Assembly: GCA_021927905.1 (NCBI GenBank)
Contig: BLLK01000046.1
Span: forward strand, 496,001 to 560,000
Direction: 5' to 3'
Source: Chaetoceros tenuissimus
Lineage: Eukaryota > Bacillariophyta > Thalassiosirophyceae > Chaetocerotales > Chaetocerotaceae
Length of the DNA: 64,000 nt
Part shown: in pieces, positions 20,802 through 31,755 of the stretch
Numbering within the stretch: position 1 is the stretch's first letter
How the letters are laid out: each line of letters starts with the position of its first letter
Notes under the pieces: model-generated
Told to the model about the DNA's origin: nothing
What the model saw: the letters and a program-made list of their open reading frames with translations, nothing else
The model's database searches: none
Position numbers and translations under genes: made by a program

Positions 20802-20859
20802 TGTGATGTCAGTATCCTCCAACGGACATAGAGCCCACTTCGTGCGATCCCCGCCCACT
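20802..20859 (-). repeat. Terminal inverted repeat, right
   Basis: Ends CGATCCCCGCCCACT. The first 16 bases inward are the exact complement of the left end, then imperfect. Confidence 0.85.
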
Positions 20860-20866
20860 AGAATCT
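20860..20866. repeat. 7-bp target-site duplication, right copy
   Basis: AGAATCT, identical to 14729-14735. Confidence 0.85.
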
Positions 20867-21010
20867 GCTCGCAGAAGTTTCTCAGAGGGATATCTAAAGA
20901 CAACTAGTATGTCCTCCTTCTATTACAATCGAAAATCTCAAGGGAATCTTCGTGATGGCGTCGACGAGGAAAAACCTAATACCAGTTTTACAAGGGCTCA
21001 GACACAGTAG
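20867..21010 (+). pseudogene. Last 47 codons of the split host ORF
   Basis: Continues in the same frame from the 14622 ORF, counting one target copy. It reads Ala-Arg-Arg-Ser..., is rich in Ser/Asn/Gln, and ends TAG at 21008-21010. No family recognised. The stop lies 91 bp before the end of the AP-4 gene on the other strand. Confidence 0.5.
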
Positions 21011-21101
21011 AAAATGTATATTTTGATAATAATAGCGAATCAATTTATTTGTAGTCATTTTCTTTTTTAAAATGTTTAGTTGCATTTCTATTTTTAAAAA
21101 A

Positions 21102-24100
21102 TTAACGCAGAAGATTCTGCAAGTACATTGCAAGACATCCAGCAATATTAGCATCACTTGACTTGATTGTGACATCTATTTTGGCAGTGCCACCAGATGG
21201 AGTGACCTTTCCGTGGAGCAGAACTATCTCTGATCCTCCAACCATACCACCACAGATACCTTCGTTTGTTGCTGGGATAGATTCAATATTATGGAACCCA
21301 ACGGACTTGCAAAGAACCATAAATGCATCAAGTGTTGTGCATTTCGCTGAATTTGTTGAGAGAGGAGAAGTATGCGATGTACTACCCCATTTTTCTCCAA
21401 ATTGTGGTGTCGTGATCGTTAGTGGAGCGAGACTTGACCCGTTGTGCTGAAATGTGCTATCTGATTGAAGTGACGACAGAGGAGCGTCAGAAAGTCCATC
21501 TAGTAGTCCTGACGCTGCAAAAGGATCATCTGGAACAGCTGGTGCAGCTGGTACTTCAGGAACTGGTTCAGGCTCACTTGGAATCGTATCTACAGGCATT
21601 GGAGCTAAAATATCAACATCGCTTGCAACCGCACTTGTAGTTGGAGTTGGATCTCCCATTAGGTCTAGAAGATCGATTTCAGGAGCTGGAGCAGGTGCTG
21701 GTGCAGGAGGTTCAGGGACAGGGGCAGGTGCTGGGGCCGGAGGTGCTGGAGCGGGTGCTGTGACTCGAGGAGTCGTTCTTCTAGTGATACCTGGTGCACT
21801 TGCTGGAGCCGCACCACCAAATAGAGCTGCTGCCATTCTTTCTTTCCGCAGTTGCTCTTCTGTCTTCACTGGTTCTGGAGGAGGTTGTGGTGTGGCTTGA
21901 CTTGAGTAACTCTGAGAAGTAGACCAGGTGTTGGAAGGTGCTGCCGGTGCGGGTGCCGGCGGTGCTGAGAATGTTTGAGATGGTCCAGGAGCGACAGGTA
22001 CGGCTGATGTACTTGAAGCTCCCCAAACATTTGCCACGTTTCTAACATTGAGTTGAGGTTCATTGCTTGTAGGTGCTGCGGTGGAAGTGCCTCCATGCTG
22101 CTGATGACCATAAGATCCCGATGGTGGTGGAGCTGTTCCAGGTGCAGAATGTGACGTGCCACTTCCAACGCCACCCATTGACGAGTGGTTATAAGATGCT
22201 CCAGGTTTTGTTGGTTTTTCGTATGGAGTCAAATTGAATGCACTTGTCTTTTTCACTGCTGAAGGACTGTATTCGTCATCGTCGTCATCATCGTCGGGTT
22301 TCTCGTATGCTTTTGCACCATTTGCTGCAGCCTGTTGTACAAATCCATCAAGGAAGCTCAAGTTTGGATCTACCTGTAAATCTTCACATGATGCATCAAC
22401 AGGAAGAATCTCTCCAAGAATTTGAGGAGCAGTAGTGATGATATTCTGGAACTCGATACATCTCTGCTGCATATCTTCGTTTTTGGATTTTGTGAAGTCA
22501 TCAATAATTTTTGCTGCTTGAGGTGGACAAGTTCCTGCTTGGGCAACAAGTTTCATTATTGAAGTAATAATCATTTTTCTAGTAGAATCCTTCAGCTGCT
22601 TTCCTTTACGAACAATTTCACATAGCTTGGTTAGGATTTCCTCAAGAGCATAGTCAGCGCTAAGGTATGCATATTCACCAAGGACCCAAGCCATGGTCTC
22701 AATAAGTAATGTTGGAAGTTTTGAAATTGGTTTCTCCAAAAGATTCGCATACAAAGCCACAGAATGCTGACGCAAGATTGTATCTGCATCTTCGTCGTCT
22801 TCTTCTCCGGCTCCTTCCGCAATCAATGTCATTAACTGTTGAGCAACAGCTGGTTTCACGAACTCTCCGCTAATTGCAAATAATTCTGTGATGGTTTCAA
22901 CATACCTATAGACGCATATGATAATAGTTAGATTGTTAAATCAAAGCAGAAAATATGTCTAGTAATCCTTTCCATTACGTACCAGAGATTGTTTGGTGCA
23001 TATCTCTCAGCTAGGCTGCAAACCTTTGTTGTTAAATCTTCCTTTAGGAATGCGTCAGTAGTGCCTCTCAGAAAGTCCAAAAGTTTCTCAGTAATAAATT
23101 GGACATTGACTGGATTTGTCATTTTATACAAGAGGTCGAGGGTTCTTCTCTGTAGCGTCTCATCTGGATCTTCAAGACATTCAATGACGGACATTTGATG
23201 CGCAGCTGCATACTGTGGATGGCTTTCGACAATTGCAGCCAAACCAGTAACTCCAAAGTATTTCAAGTTTTGAGATTTTGACTGAATAAATCTACTGATA
23301 GCATCAGCCGCTGCATCCAACAATGTTGAGTTTGGATAAATGGATGTAATTGTTCTCACACATTCATATACTACTGCATACCCCGCATTGATACCAACAT
23401 CTGCCTTCTTCATAGTCTCACCCAACATTTCATACATTCCATTAGAGGCATTCGCATCATTCTTTCCTAGAAGTGCAAGAATCCGAATAATTTTCATTTG
23501 AATCCAAGGAGCAGGGACACGATGATACTCAAAGTCACTAGGTAAACGATGTTCAATCACTTGCTTCAAAATAGAAATCAAACTGGAGACAAGCTCCTTG
23601 AATGGCTTTGGATCCACAGCCGCCATAGACTCAATCACATTCAAACTTGATCCCATAACACCTGGATCACGATCGCAAAGCACTTTACGAAGTTTGTCCA
23701 CCAAATCCTGTCTTTCTACCGATTCAGGTGCAAGCTGATGAAATCTATGCAATGCAATGATTGCCTTTTTACGTACAATCTCCGAAGAATGATCAAGCAT
23801 TTTCAACACCAATGCTTGCATAGCAGGAACCATATCACTGGTAATAATATTTGTCACTGCTATAAGTGATGCACAGTTTTCAAGAATGGAAGAGGAAGAC
23901 ATATCACGTTGCATCTGATTCACAAGCATGAAGCGAAACTCATGTGATGGAGCTAAACATGCAGCACATAGTGTGTATCCTGTTCTCTTATGAATGATGG
24001 AAGACGACGCTGCGAGCTCGACTGCTTTAATATATCCAAAGGAACCGTCATGACCTAGCATTTCTGCAGGAGATGGGAAGTTAGAGACATGGATGATATA

Positions 24101-24373
24101 TTTCATAGCCAAGCAACAAATGACACATCATATCTACTCACCAACATAGAGGAGTCGAACTAGAAATTCTTTTGCCTTCTTCTTATTTGCATTAAGTTGA
24201 TTCTGTGCAGGAGCACCGCCTCCAATTGGAATTTTGGAAACCTTTGCTTCCATCTTTTTCTTGAGTGTAGCAATTTCTCGTTGAATGATTCTGTCCTCTT
24301 CTTGCTTTGACTTGGATTCTCCGATTGCCTTGAGGAGTTCAAAGAACTCTTTGGACAAGTGCATTCCCGACAT
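21102..24373 (-). CDS. AP4E1: AP-4 complex subunit epsilon
   Basis: Three exons (24373-24142, 24063-22983, 22905-21102) with introns of 78 and 77 bp predict 1,038 aa. The N terminus MSGMHLSKEFFELLKAIGES, followed by VRLLYVEMLGHDGSFGYIKAVEL made across the first splice, is the adaptin large-subunit trunk. RKKAIIALHRFHQLAPESV, CDRDPGVMGSSL, YHRVPAPWIQMKIIRILALLG, NLKYFGV and CLEDPDETLQRRTLDLLYKM match the epsilon type more closely than alpha or gamma. An acidic AEGAGEEDDEDAD loop and a long Pro/Ala-rich hinge (about residues 690-880) follow, then a short ear-like C terminus (KIDVTIKSSDANIAGCLAMYLQNLL). AP-4 makes clathrin-independent carriers at the trans-Golgi network. Subunit type is a judgement from remembered family sequence; large adaptin identity is certain. 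Confidence 0.9.
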
Positions 24374-24720
24374 GATGGAAATTAGCTTGTATTTCTAATA
24401 TATGAAGTATGAACAATATGTAAGCACTATGAAGTGCGTTAATGTTTTGATCAAAGGTAATTACTACGTATTAGATATGTAGTTAGTAGTTTGTATCACA
24501 GTAACAAACTTTTGCAATCCTCTTTTCGGTTGCGTTCTGCGTTCGGCTGCTGCTCGATGTGCAACTCATTACCTATTATTTAATTTCCCCAATAATATAC
24601 TGTACGTCATTTTTAGAGAATGACTTCACTTTTTTCATTTTTTCTACAGAAAGAGCATATTCGTATATGTAATCAAAAGAACAAATTACACATATTTTGT
24701 ACAATGTTATATAATAATTA
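24374..24720. other. Intergenic, 347 bp
   Basis: Upstream of the AP-4 gene and downstream of the 1,310-codon gene. AT-rich; nothing recognised. Confidence 0.5.
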
Positions 24721-27700
24721 TTAATATACACGGGATGACGAACATGTTGATTTCGACTTGTCGTCTCGAAAGGATACAGAGTTCGATTCGAGATGATTCG
24801 AATTCAATTGTCTTGACTTTGACATTGACGGAGTCTCTTTTGATTCTAAAATGATTTCTGCTGGAATCTTTGGTACAATCTTCTTTCTTCTGTTTCGACG
24901 CTTGGATAGAGCTGCACTAGACTTGGAACCCTTGGAAGTGGATGCAAGTTTGGAAGATTTACTGCGACGGGAACCAATGATGCTACCGTCTTGAACATGA
25001 TTGGACACATCCTGAAGAACCTTCTCTTTCAATGCCCTTTTATTGGAAGAGACTTTCTGTTTGATCTTCCTTTCAGGACTTGGCTCGTTGCGTTTTCTCT
25101 TTGCTTTTGGGGAAGTTTGTCCCAGTACCCAGACTGGTGCTACAATTTCCTGAGATATCCACTGTAAAGGGTTCTCCGATTTTTCCTCGTCCGATGCATC
25201 GTTTCGTGAGTCATGTGTTGAAGTATTGAAGTTGTCAGTTTTTACTGATGCATCAAAGGAGACTGATGCGTTTCTCTTGTTTGAAGAATCTGGTGTATCT
25301 TGATGTAACTCGCGAATATGGTCCATTGATTGCTGTGATGGTTCTTCTTTGGATGATTGCCGGTCATTGGCAGCCATTGTAATGTCTCTATTTGTATCTA
25401 ACATTGCGTCTGCGTCTGGGGGTTTCGGGAAGGCATCAATATCTTCCATTTTGATTCTAGATCGAAGTACACCAATTGCACAAGTTGTATTTGTTTCCTC
25501 TTGTAGCTCGTCTTGGGTTAGATACTCTAGTCTTTTCAAACGCTTTTCACCACTGAAAGACCAACCTGGTGAAGAGTTGGAACTACATCCATCTGATCCA
25601 TCATAATGACTAAATCCTGTCTTTTCTACAACATCTTTCATATCATCGAGAGTACGAGAATCCAATTCATCGTACTTTCTTTTGAGCGGAGATTGTGAGG
25701 GCTGATCATCATTGTCCAATTTCTTGTCACTTGAGGAGTTTCCTAAGATCTGGTCATTTAAACCTGCCCTGCAAAACTCTTTACCATCACTACAAGAGAC
25801 TTCAGTATCTCTTTCATGATTCGTTCCATTTGGTAACTCCACATTGGTGGTTTCATTCCTATCTGGTGAAGATAGAACGAGTAACGATTCCTGAAGATCA
25901 CACAGAATCTGATTCACAGATTGAAGATTCTCAGAAGGAGATGAAACTAGCGTGTCTCCTTGAAGATCATCCTTCGAAGCACTATGGACATTATAACCTG
26001 CATGGGTAGTCTTGGAATCAAGGAGATGAAGACTGTTTGAATCAAATGCGGATGTAACTTCTTGCTCTTTTCTAGTTACAGCGGTCAATTGATATTCTGA
26101 TAAACTGCAAAGCATTTCACTCGCTGATGCAAGGTTGTGACAACTGTGGATGTTTCCAGCTTTTTCACTGTCGACATCGTTGCATTCATCTTTTTCTTGG
26201 CTTTGTAGACTATCGATGGATTGACGAATATCTTGTAAACAATCACTACTGTCAATATCTCTTTCATTTGGCTCCTCTCTGGAACAGGCAGTATCTGGGC
26301 AATCTTGGTCTACATTGTTGGCACGACATACTGCTGTTGTGTCTTTGTCCATAAATACGTCTGGTGACTCTAGCTCTTGATGGGAACTTTGAGAATGATC
26401 CAATCCATCGTTCAATAGGTGTGATACTTTGGACTCGTTTGCTGAACAAATGTTACTTTCAAGACTATGGTAGTCCTTTTGTATCTCATCTTTTTCTTCA
26501 AAGACACTGTTCTCCATAGCTGCTGTAACTTTGTCGATGGATGCATCTAATGTCTCTTGCTCTTGATGGGAACTTTGAGATTGAACCAATCCATCGTTCA
26601 GTAGAGATGATGTTTTGGACTCATTGGGTAAACAGCTACTACTTTCGTCAAGACTATGATCGTCATTCTGTATCTCATCTTTCTCTTCTTCAAAGATACC
26701 GTTGTCAATAGGATCAAGGGTCTTTTCTTCTGAGATGATTTCTTCTTGAGTCATACCATCACAAAGCACTGACTTTGAAATCAAAACGTCCTCGTTTGTT
26801 TCTATTTCGATCTTACTTTTGCATGACACTCTAGTTTGATCAGTTTCGTCATTACAGGCAATCGCTTCTATAGACTTCTGACTCTGGTTGGAAATTGTCC
26901 CTGGTTGGTGATCTTTCATGTCGACAGCATTCTTTGAAGAATTGCTTGAACTCATCTCTGCTTGAGGAGAAGATGTCATCTCATGCGTCATATCTTTCTT
27001 TGGACTTGTACAGTCAAAGGATAGTTTGTTTGATTCGTGAAGATTTGAAGTATCCTGAAAGAGCGGACTGTTTGGTTTCTCTAATCTTTTCATGAATGGA
27101 GGAGAAAAAAGGACCTTGTCAGTTGTATCGCCTTCGTTGACATGGGTCTCAGATATTTCAACTTGTTCATCAAGAACTCTTCTCCAAGGCCTTTCAGCAT
27201 GAGATTCATCGTCAAACTCATTATCTGCATCCATTTCATGTTTTGAAGATTGTGAGACTTCATCCAACGGCTCCAACTCTATATTCTTTGAAGAATTCCT
27301 TCGCAACGGAGATGAAGGTGTATGAATTGGAGATACAATGTTGGTAAAGTTTTGTCGAACAACTTGATTTGGTACACTCTCACTGTCATTCGGTGTTGGA
27401 GCACTACCCATATCTATGATTATACTTTGATCTCTTTCCTCGGACTTCTTTTGGGACATTACATGGATCATGGAAAACATGGAGATTGTCAACCCAAGTA
27501 GAGACAATAGTATGGCCCATTCTACGGCATTGCTATCTATATCTGCTTTCTTGGTCTCAATTGTTGCAGTGGCAGCGCGAGGTGAGGTCTGCCCAAGTCT
27601 GCTACCTCTCATCATTCCAACTTTATAATTTGAGGTTTGACCATGGTCTTGCCTTTCAGATTTGTTCACTGAATCAGTTTCCAGAGCGGCATCTTTCCCG

Positions 27701-28653
27701 TCACTATTTTTCACCGCAAAGTTTGCAACTGTTGGCATTGAAGGAACAGAAGCAGACTCCTTCCCATTCATCATCTTGAATACTCTCTCTTCATTTTCCA
27801 TCATATCTACATCCAGAGGAATATGAAGATGAACATACAATGGACTTGTATCGAGATACTTGCGCTCTACAAACGCATACCTAATCAATTTCAAATCATC
27901 ATTTCCATCCTGACCATGTAATGCTTTTGCAACCCTCCACAATTTGACATAATACATTTCCTCACAATGAGAATAAGCAATCACCGTCCCTTCACTATTG
28001 ACACATGATTGAATGGGTATATCCCATGAAATCCTCTTTGTAAATGTATGCTGCAGTACATCTTGAGAAGAATCACTCCACGTCCATATTGATTTCGTTT
28101 CGGACAAGGGTTGATATTGATATCCTTCTTCTTCATGAGAAAAGAAAGAATGAGATTGTGACAAACGTCTAACTTCCTTGATTTGAACTTGATACTCGAT
28201 ATCATAACCAAAAGGTCGAGATATAGTGCCATTTGTGTGAAACGTGACATAGATTGAAGCAGATCGATGATCCATGACTGGTAAAGGTTGTTTCTCTGTT
28301 GTCGCTCCTGCGTCGTCTTGCGTTTCATCACGAGAATGCTTCATGGTCTGTCCATCTTGAATAGAGTTCCTAGAATTGAAAACTGGTGTTTTAAATGGAG
28401 TCATTCCATAGATACATTGAATCATCATTGCATGAATCAAGAATACAAGGAATAAATGACATTTGAAAGAAAAAGATTTTCTTTGGAAAAGAGGACGCGA
28501 GTGATGAGGCTTTGTGTCCATCAGAGATGAACCCTTGCATGATGTAAAAATGGCTCGAGTCATTTTCATCTTGTACAATACTGTGTGAGTTGATGACATC
28601 AATGCTTTGTGTTTGCTCAATGCAATGACTACTTTTGCTCTGTCGAATTGCAA
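24721..28653 (-). CDS. Single-pass membrane protein with long acidic, Ser-rich tail; unknown family
   Basis: A 1,310-codon single exon. A hydrophobic segment at residues about 65-82 (CHLFLVFLIHAMMIQCIYG) looks like a signal peptide or anchor, so an inner Met such as that starting MDTKPHHSRPL may be the true start. A folded region of about 200 residues follows (Trp/Tyr-rich, probably lumenal or extracellular). A clear membrane span is at about 375-398 (WAILLSLLGLTISMFSMIHVM). The remaining 900 residues are polar, acidic and disordered, with a duplicated block of about 55 residues around 700-810 (both copies carry NESK..S.LLNDGL..SQSSHQE). The C terminus is strongly basic (SKRRNRRKKIVPKIP). The basic tail could bind nucleic acid or a membrane surface, but no family is recognised. 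Its promoter is divergent from the M3 oligopeptidase gene. Confidence 0.8.
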   Translation of the reverse strand: MQFDRAKVVIALSKHKALMSSTHTVLYKMKMTRAIFTSCKGSSLMDTKPHHSRPLFQRKSFSFKCHLFLVFLIHAMMIQCIYGMTPFKTPVFNSRNSIQDGQTMKHSRDETQDDAGATTEKQPLPVMDHRSASIYVTFHTNGTISRPFGYDIEYQVQIKEVRRLSQSHSFFSHEEEGYQYQPLSETKSIWTWSDSSQDVLQHTFTKRISWDIPIQSCVNSEGTVIAYSHCEEMYYVKLWRVAKALHGQDGNDDLKLIRYAFVERKYLDTSPLYVHLHIPLDVDMMENEERVFKMMNGKESASVPSMPTVANFAVKNSDGKDAALETDSVNKSERQDHGQTSNYKVGMMRGSRLGQTSPRAATATIETKKADIDSNAVEWAILLSLLGLTISMFSMIHVMSQKKSEERDQSIIIDMGSAPTPNDSESVPNQVVRQNFTNIVSPIHTPSSPLRRNSSKNIELEPLDEVSQSSKHEMDADNEFDDESHAERPWRRVLDEQVEISETHVNEGDTTDKVLFSPPFMKRLEKPNSPLFQDTSNLHESNKLSFDCTSPKKDMTHEMTSSPQAEMSSSNSSKNAVDMKDHQPGTISNQSQKSIEAIACNDETDQTRVSCKSKIEIETNEDVLISKSVLCDGMTQEEIISEEKTLDPIDNGIFEEEKDEIQNDDHSLDESSSCLPNESKTSSLLNDGLVQSQSSHQEQETLDASIDKVTAAMENSVFEEKDEIQKDYHSLESNICSANESKVSHLLNDGLDHSQSSHQELESPDVFMDKDTTAVCRANNVDQDCPDTACSREEPNERDIDSSDCLQDIRQSIDSLQSQEKDECNDVDSEKAGNIHSCHNLASASEMLCSLSEYQLTAVTRKEQEVTSAFDSNSLHLLDSKTTHAGYNVHSASKDDLQGDTLVSSPSENLQSVNQILCDLQESLLVLSSPDRNETTNVELPNGTNHERDTEVSCSDGKEFCRAGLNDQILGNSSSDKKLDNDDQPSQSPLKRKYDELDSRTLDDMKDVVEKTGFSHYDGSDGCSSNSSPGWSFSGEKRLKRLEYLTQDELQEETNTTCAIGVLRSRIKMEDIDAFPKPPDADAMLDTNRDITMAANDRQSSKEEPSQQSMDHIRELHQDTPDSSNKRNASVSFDASVKTDNFNTSTHDSRNDASDEEKSENPLQWISQEIVAPVWVLGQTSPKAKRKRNEPSPERKIKQKVSSNKRALKEKVLQDVSNHVQDGSIIGSRRSKSSKLASTSKGSKSSAALSKRRNRRKKIVPKIPAEIILESKETPSMSKSRQLNSNHLESNSVSFRDDKSKSTCSSSRVY

Positions 28654-29280
28654 AGTTAAATGATGCTCGTGGGACTCAATGGATGCTCTCGACTTTAGAA
28701 GTAATCAGTCATTCACTGCTCTACTTATGCAGTCAAATGTGTTCATGTCAATTGACAGTCAGACGATATTGAATGCAATTCATAAAGATTTCAAAATGCA
28801 AATGTCTTAACTTACTTCTTTTGATAGATTGAATCCTGGATAGCGTCACGTCTTTGCAGTAATTGACGATTCTCTCCTCTTGTGTCCGATCAAGCTGCTC
28901 CTCTTTCCGAACCTACTTCAGGGTCAATGTATTCTATGGGGTGATGTAAGCTATGTCAGGTACTATACTTGGAAACTCGTAAGTCGATAGAAGTTGATGT
29001 AGTAATCAATAGATGAAAGAGGTGATGCATTGATGCTTTGTTCTGCCGCGAACCGCGAAAAGATCTTTGTTTTACTCGTAGCACCCTTTATTAAAAAGGG
29101 GTCGCAAGCCAACCACTAACTAAACTAAATAATGTGGCATGAAAGTTTCTCTAAATGGCTATTCAAATAATGACGTCATTTTTGTGTAGTCATTTTCAAT
29201 TTGATGAAAACGTTGCACATCTTCTTACCTCAGTAGTTCGTAGTCTAGCTCCATCCAGTCTTTGCTCATAAAACAAAACC
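28654..29280. other. Divergent promoter region, 627 bp
   Basis: Lies between the 1,310-codon gene (-) and the M3 oligopeptidase (+). It contains a CRE palindrome at 29171-29178; no coding or RNA feature seen. Confidence 0.55.
29171..29178. promoter_or_regulatory. CRE/bZIP palindrome TGACGTCA
   Basis: A perfect palindrome 103 bp before the oligopeptidase ATG. Same motif as 3574-3581 and 40975-40982. Confidence 0.45.
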
Positions 29281-31655
29281 ATGAGAGTAGCAAAGTCTGC
29301 TGTCCAACTTCTATTACTATCTACTGCAAAAAGCCTTACCCAAGGATTTGTACATAAGCCCAGTCAACCTCTACGTGGAGCAGTACTTGCATCAGCATTT
29401 GCTACTCGTTCTTTCTCATCCTCTGCATCTTCCCTCTCCAAAACTTGCCTTTCCTCTTCCGCAACAGCAGACATGTGTATCGCTACCGACTCTAAAAGTG
29501 AATCCAATCCTCTCTTGAAAGAATGGACCAATCAACCATTTCTTCTTCCGCCATTTAAGGAAATCACTCCATCCCATTTCCCACCTGCGTTTGAAGCAGC
29601 CATGAAGGCTCATCTCGATGATTTGAATGCCATTATTGATAATACTGATGAAGCAACTTTTGAAAATACCATTGCGGCATATGATCGTGCAGGAGCGCTT
29701 TTAAGCAAAGTCAGTTCCGTATTTAGTAACTATTGTTCTTCCCTCAATACAGATGAATTGAAAACTGTCCAGACGGAAATGGTTCCTATTTTGTCAAGAC
29801 ATTCTTCCAAAACTTATACGCTTCCTGGTTTGTTCGAAAAGATTCAGGCTGTACATGATAAACGACATGAGTTGGGATTAAATTCCGAACAGATTCGTTT
29901 AGTGGAGAGATTTCATTTGGACTTTTCGAGACAGGGTGCTGCATTTACTCAAGAAGAAAAGGAGGAGTATGCTAATATCAAGGCGAAACTTGCTTCTTTG
30001 CAGACTGAATTTGCGCAAAATGTCATGAAGGATGAAGAATCATTTGAGATTGTTTTGAAAAAGGAGGACATGGAAGGTTGTCCTGATTCCTTGATTGAAG
30101 CTGCAAAACAGGCTGCTGTGGAACGTAATAAGGGAGATGATGAGTATGTTATTACATTATCTAGATCTTTGGTGGAACCGTTCTTGACCTACTCTTCAAG
30201 AAGAGATTTGAGAGAGAAAGCTTGGAGAGAGTGGAGTAGACGTGGAGAATTGTCTGAAGATAGAAAGAATCTTCCAATTGCACTTGAGATTTTAAAGTTG
30301 AGAAAACGTCAGGCAGAAATGCATGGATGTAAAACATTTGCTGAGTATCAATGTAAGGATTTGATGGCCAAGACTCCAGAGAATGTTATGGAATTGCTAG
30401 AGAATGTTTGGGAAAGAGCAAAGGTTAGTGCGAACAAAGAAAGAGAAGCTTTGGAAGCTTACTGCAAGGATATTGGAGATGACCTAGGTGAAAACGGTAC
30501 AATTGAGGCGTGGGATTGGCGATACTATGCTGAAAAAGTCCGTATCGCAAAGTATGACTTTGATGAGTCGGCATTGAAACCATATCTTTCTTTAGAAAAG
30601 ATTACAGAGGCAGTTTTTTGTGTTTCAAACCAGCTTTTTGGATTGAAATATGTGAGACGTGATGACATTGAGTCGTACCACCCAGATGTTGATACTTACG
30701 AAGTACGTGAAACTATGGAAGACGGAACAGACAAGCTTATTGCAGTTTTCATTCACGACAACTTTGCTCGTAAAGCAAAATCTAGTGGAGCTTGGATGTC
30801 TGAATATCGTGGACAAACTAAAAATCTTGGCGATGCCGTTGAGATGGAAGGAATCCCAATCATTTCCAACAACAACAACTTTGCCAAATCTGGAGGTCCA
30901 ACGCTCTTATCTTTTGATGATGCAAACACGCTTTTCCATGAATTTGGTCACGGTACTCATGGAATGCTTAGTGATGCCACGTATGGAAGGTTGGCAGGTA
31001 CAAATGTGTTGACTGACTTTGTCGAGCTCCCTTCCCAACTTATGGAACATTGGCTTGAGCAGCCTGAAGTGTTGAAGAAATATGCAAGACATTATGAAAC
31101 AGATGAACCTATTCCAGACGAAATGTTGGAAAAGCTAAATGCAGCAAAATCTTTCAATCAAGGCTTTGAAACAATTGAATACACGTCTTGTGCACTTCTC
31201 GATATGGCACTTCATCAGTTGGATAATTATGATGATTTCGACATTTCCAAATTCGAAGAGAAAGAACTTGAACGTTTGGGTATGCCTCGTGGAATTATCA
31301 TGCGTCATAGACCTGCACATTTCCAGCACTTATTTGCATCCAGTCACTATGCAGCTGGTTACTATGTCTGTAAGTAATACAATTCTGCTTCAATTCCGCA
31401 TCAATCAAATTACCAATTCATACTCACCGTTTTCCTCTAATTGTATCTATAGATTTATGGGCAGAAGTGTTGGATGCTGATGTATTTGCTGCATTCAAAG
31501 AGTCTGGTGACATTTTTGATGCAGAAACTGCCGCAAAGTGCAGAAAATATATTTATTCAAGTGGAAACACTGCACCTCCTGATGAACTTTTTAGATTGTT
31601 CCGAGGAAGAGATCCAGAAATCAAGTTTATGCTCGAGAAGAAAGGACTCGTTTAA
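29281..31655 (+). CDS. M3 family oligopeptidase A, probably organellar
   Basis: Exons 29281-31369 and 31453-31655 (83-bp intron, GTAAGT...TATAG) predict 763 aa. The zinc-binding motif HEFGH (residues 553-557, in LFHEFGHGTHG), with the downstream Glu region VELPSQLMEHW, defines M3 thermolysin-fold oligopeptidases. Overall it resembles bacterial PrlC and plant organellar oligopeptidase, which degrades cleaved targeting peptides and other short peptides. The first 75 residues form a hydrophobic and Ser-rich presequence with an ASAFATRSF stretch, the heterokont plastid signature (Phe after Ala), though this lies at about residue 36-44, so a signal peptide ends rather late. The N terminus could also serve mitochondria. 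The splice completes a Tyr codon in the YYVYLWAEV motif conserved in the family. Converges on the S1 protease gene, 100 bp apart. Confidence 0.95.
31370..31452 (+). other. Intron of the M3 oligopeptidase gene
   Basis: GTAAGT donor and TATAG acceptor, 83 bp, phase 1. The splice restores YYVYLWAEV, a conserved family sequence. Confidence 0.92.
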
Positions 31656-31755
31656 TATTTTCGTTCCCTAGATAATACTTTGATCAGTAGAAATGGGTAA
31701 TATTAACTTTTTTATAATATGTATATGCAGTAGATTTATTTTAATTAGCTGGCAT

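Larger units (their letters stand above)
14736..20859. mobile_element. Large TIR DNA transposon of uncertain superfamily
   Basis: A 6,124-bp element. The left end starts AGTGGGCGGGGATCGC and the right end is its exact inverse over 16 bp. Imperfect matching continues to about 58 bp (14736-14793 against 20802-20859), including TGGGCTC and TGTCCGTTG blocks. Flanks carry an exact 7-bp repeat, AGAATCT. Inside are a spliced transposase-like gene on plus (15038-18529) and a convergent passenger gene on minus (18665-20594). The transposase has hAT-like traits, but hAT elements usually duplicate 8 bp; if the end is read as TAGTGG the repeat falls to 5 bp. It sits inside a host ORF. It looks recent, since the target copies are identical; the transposase frame is open, while the passenger frame is broken. 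Confidence 0.88.

Noticed and set aside
14736-20859. Polinton or other capsid-bearing element
   Set aside because: Too short, with no polymerase, integrase, ATPase or capsid genes seen; only a transposase-like and a passenger gene.
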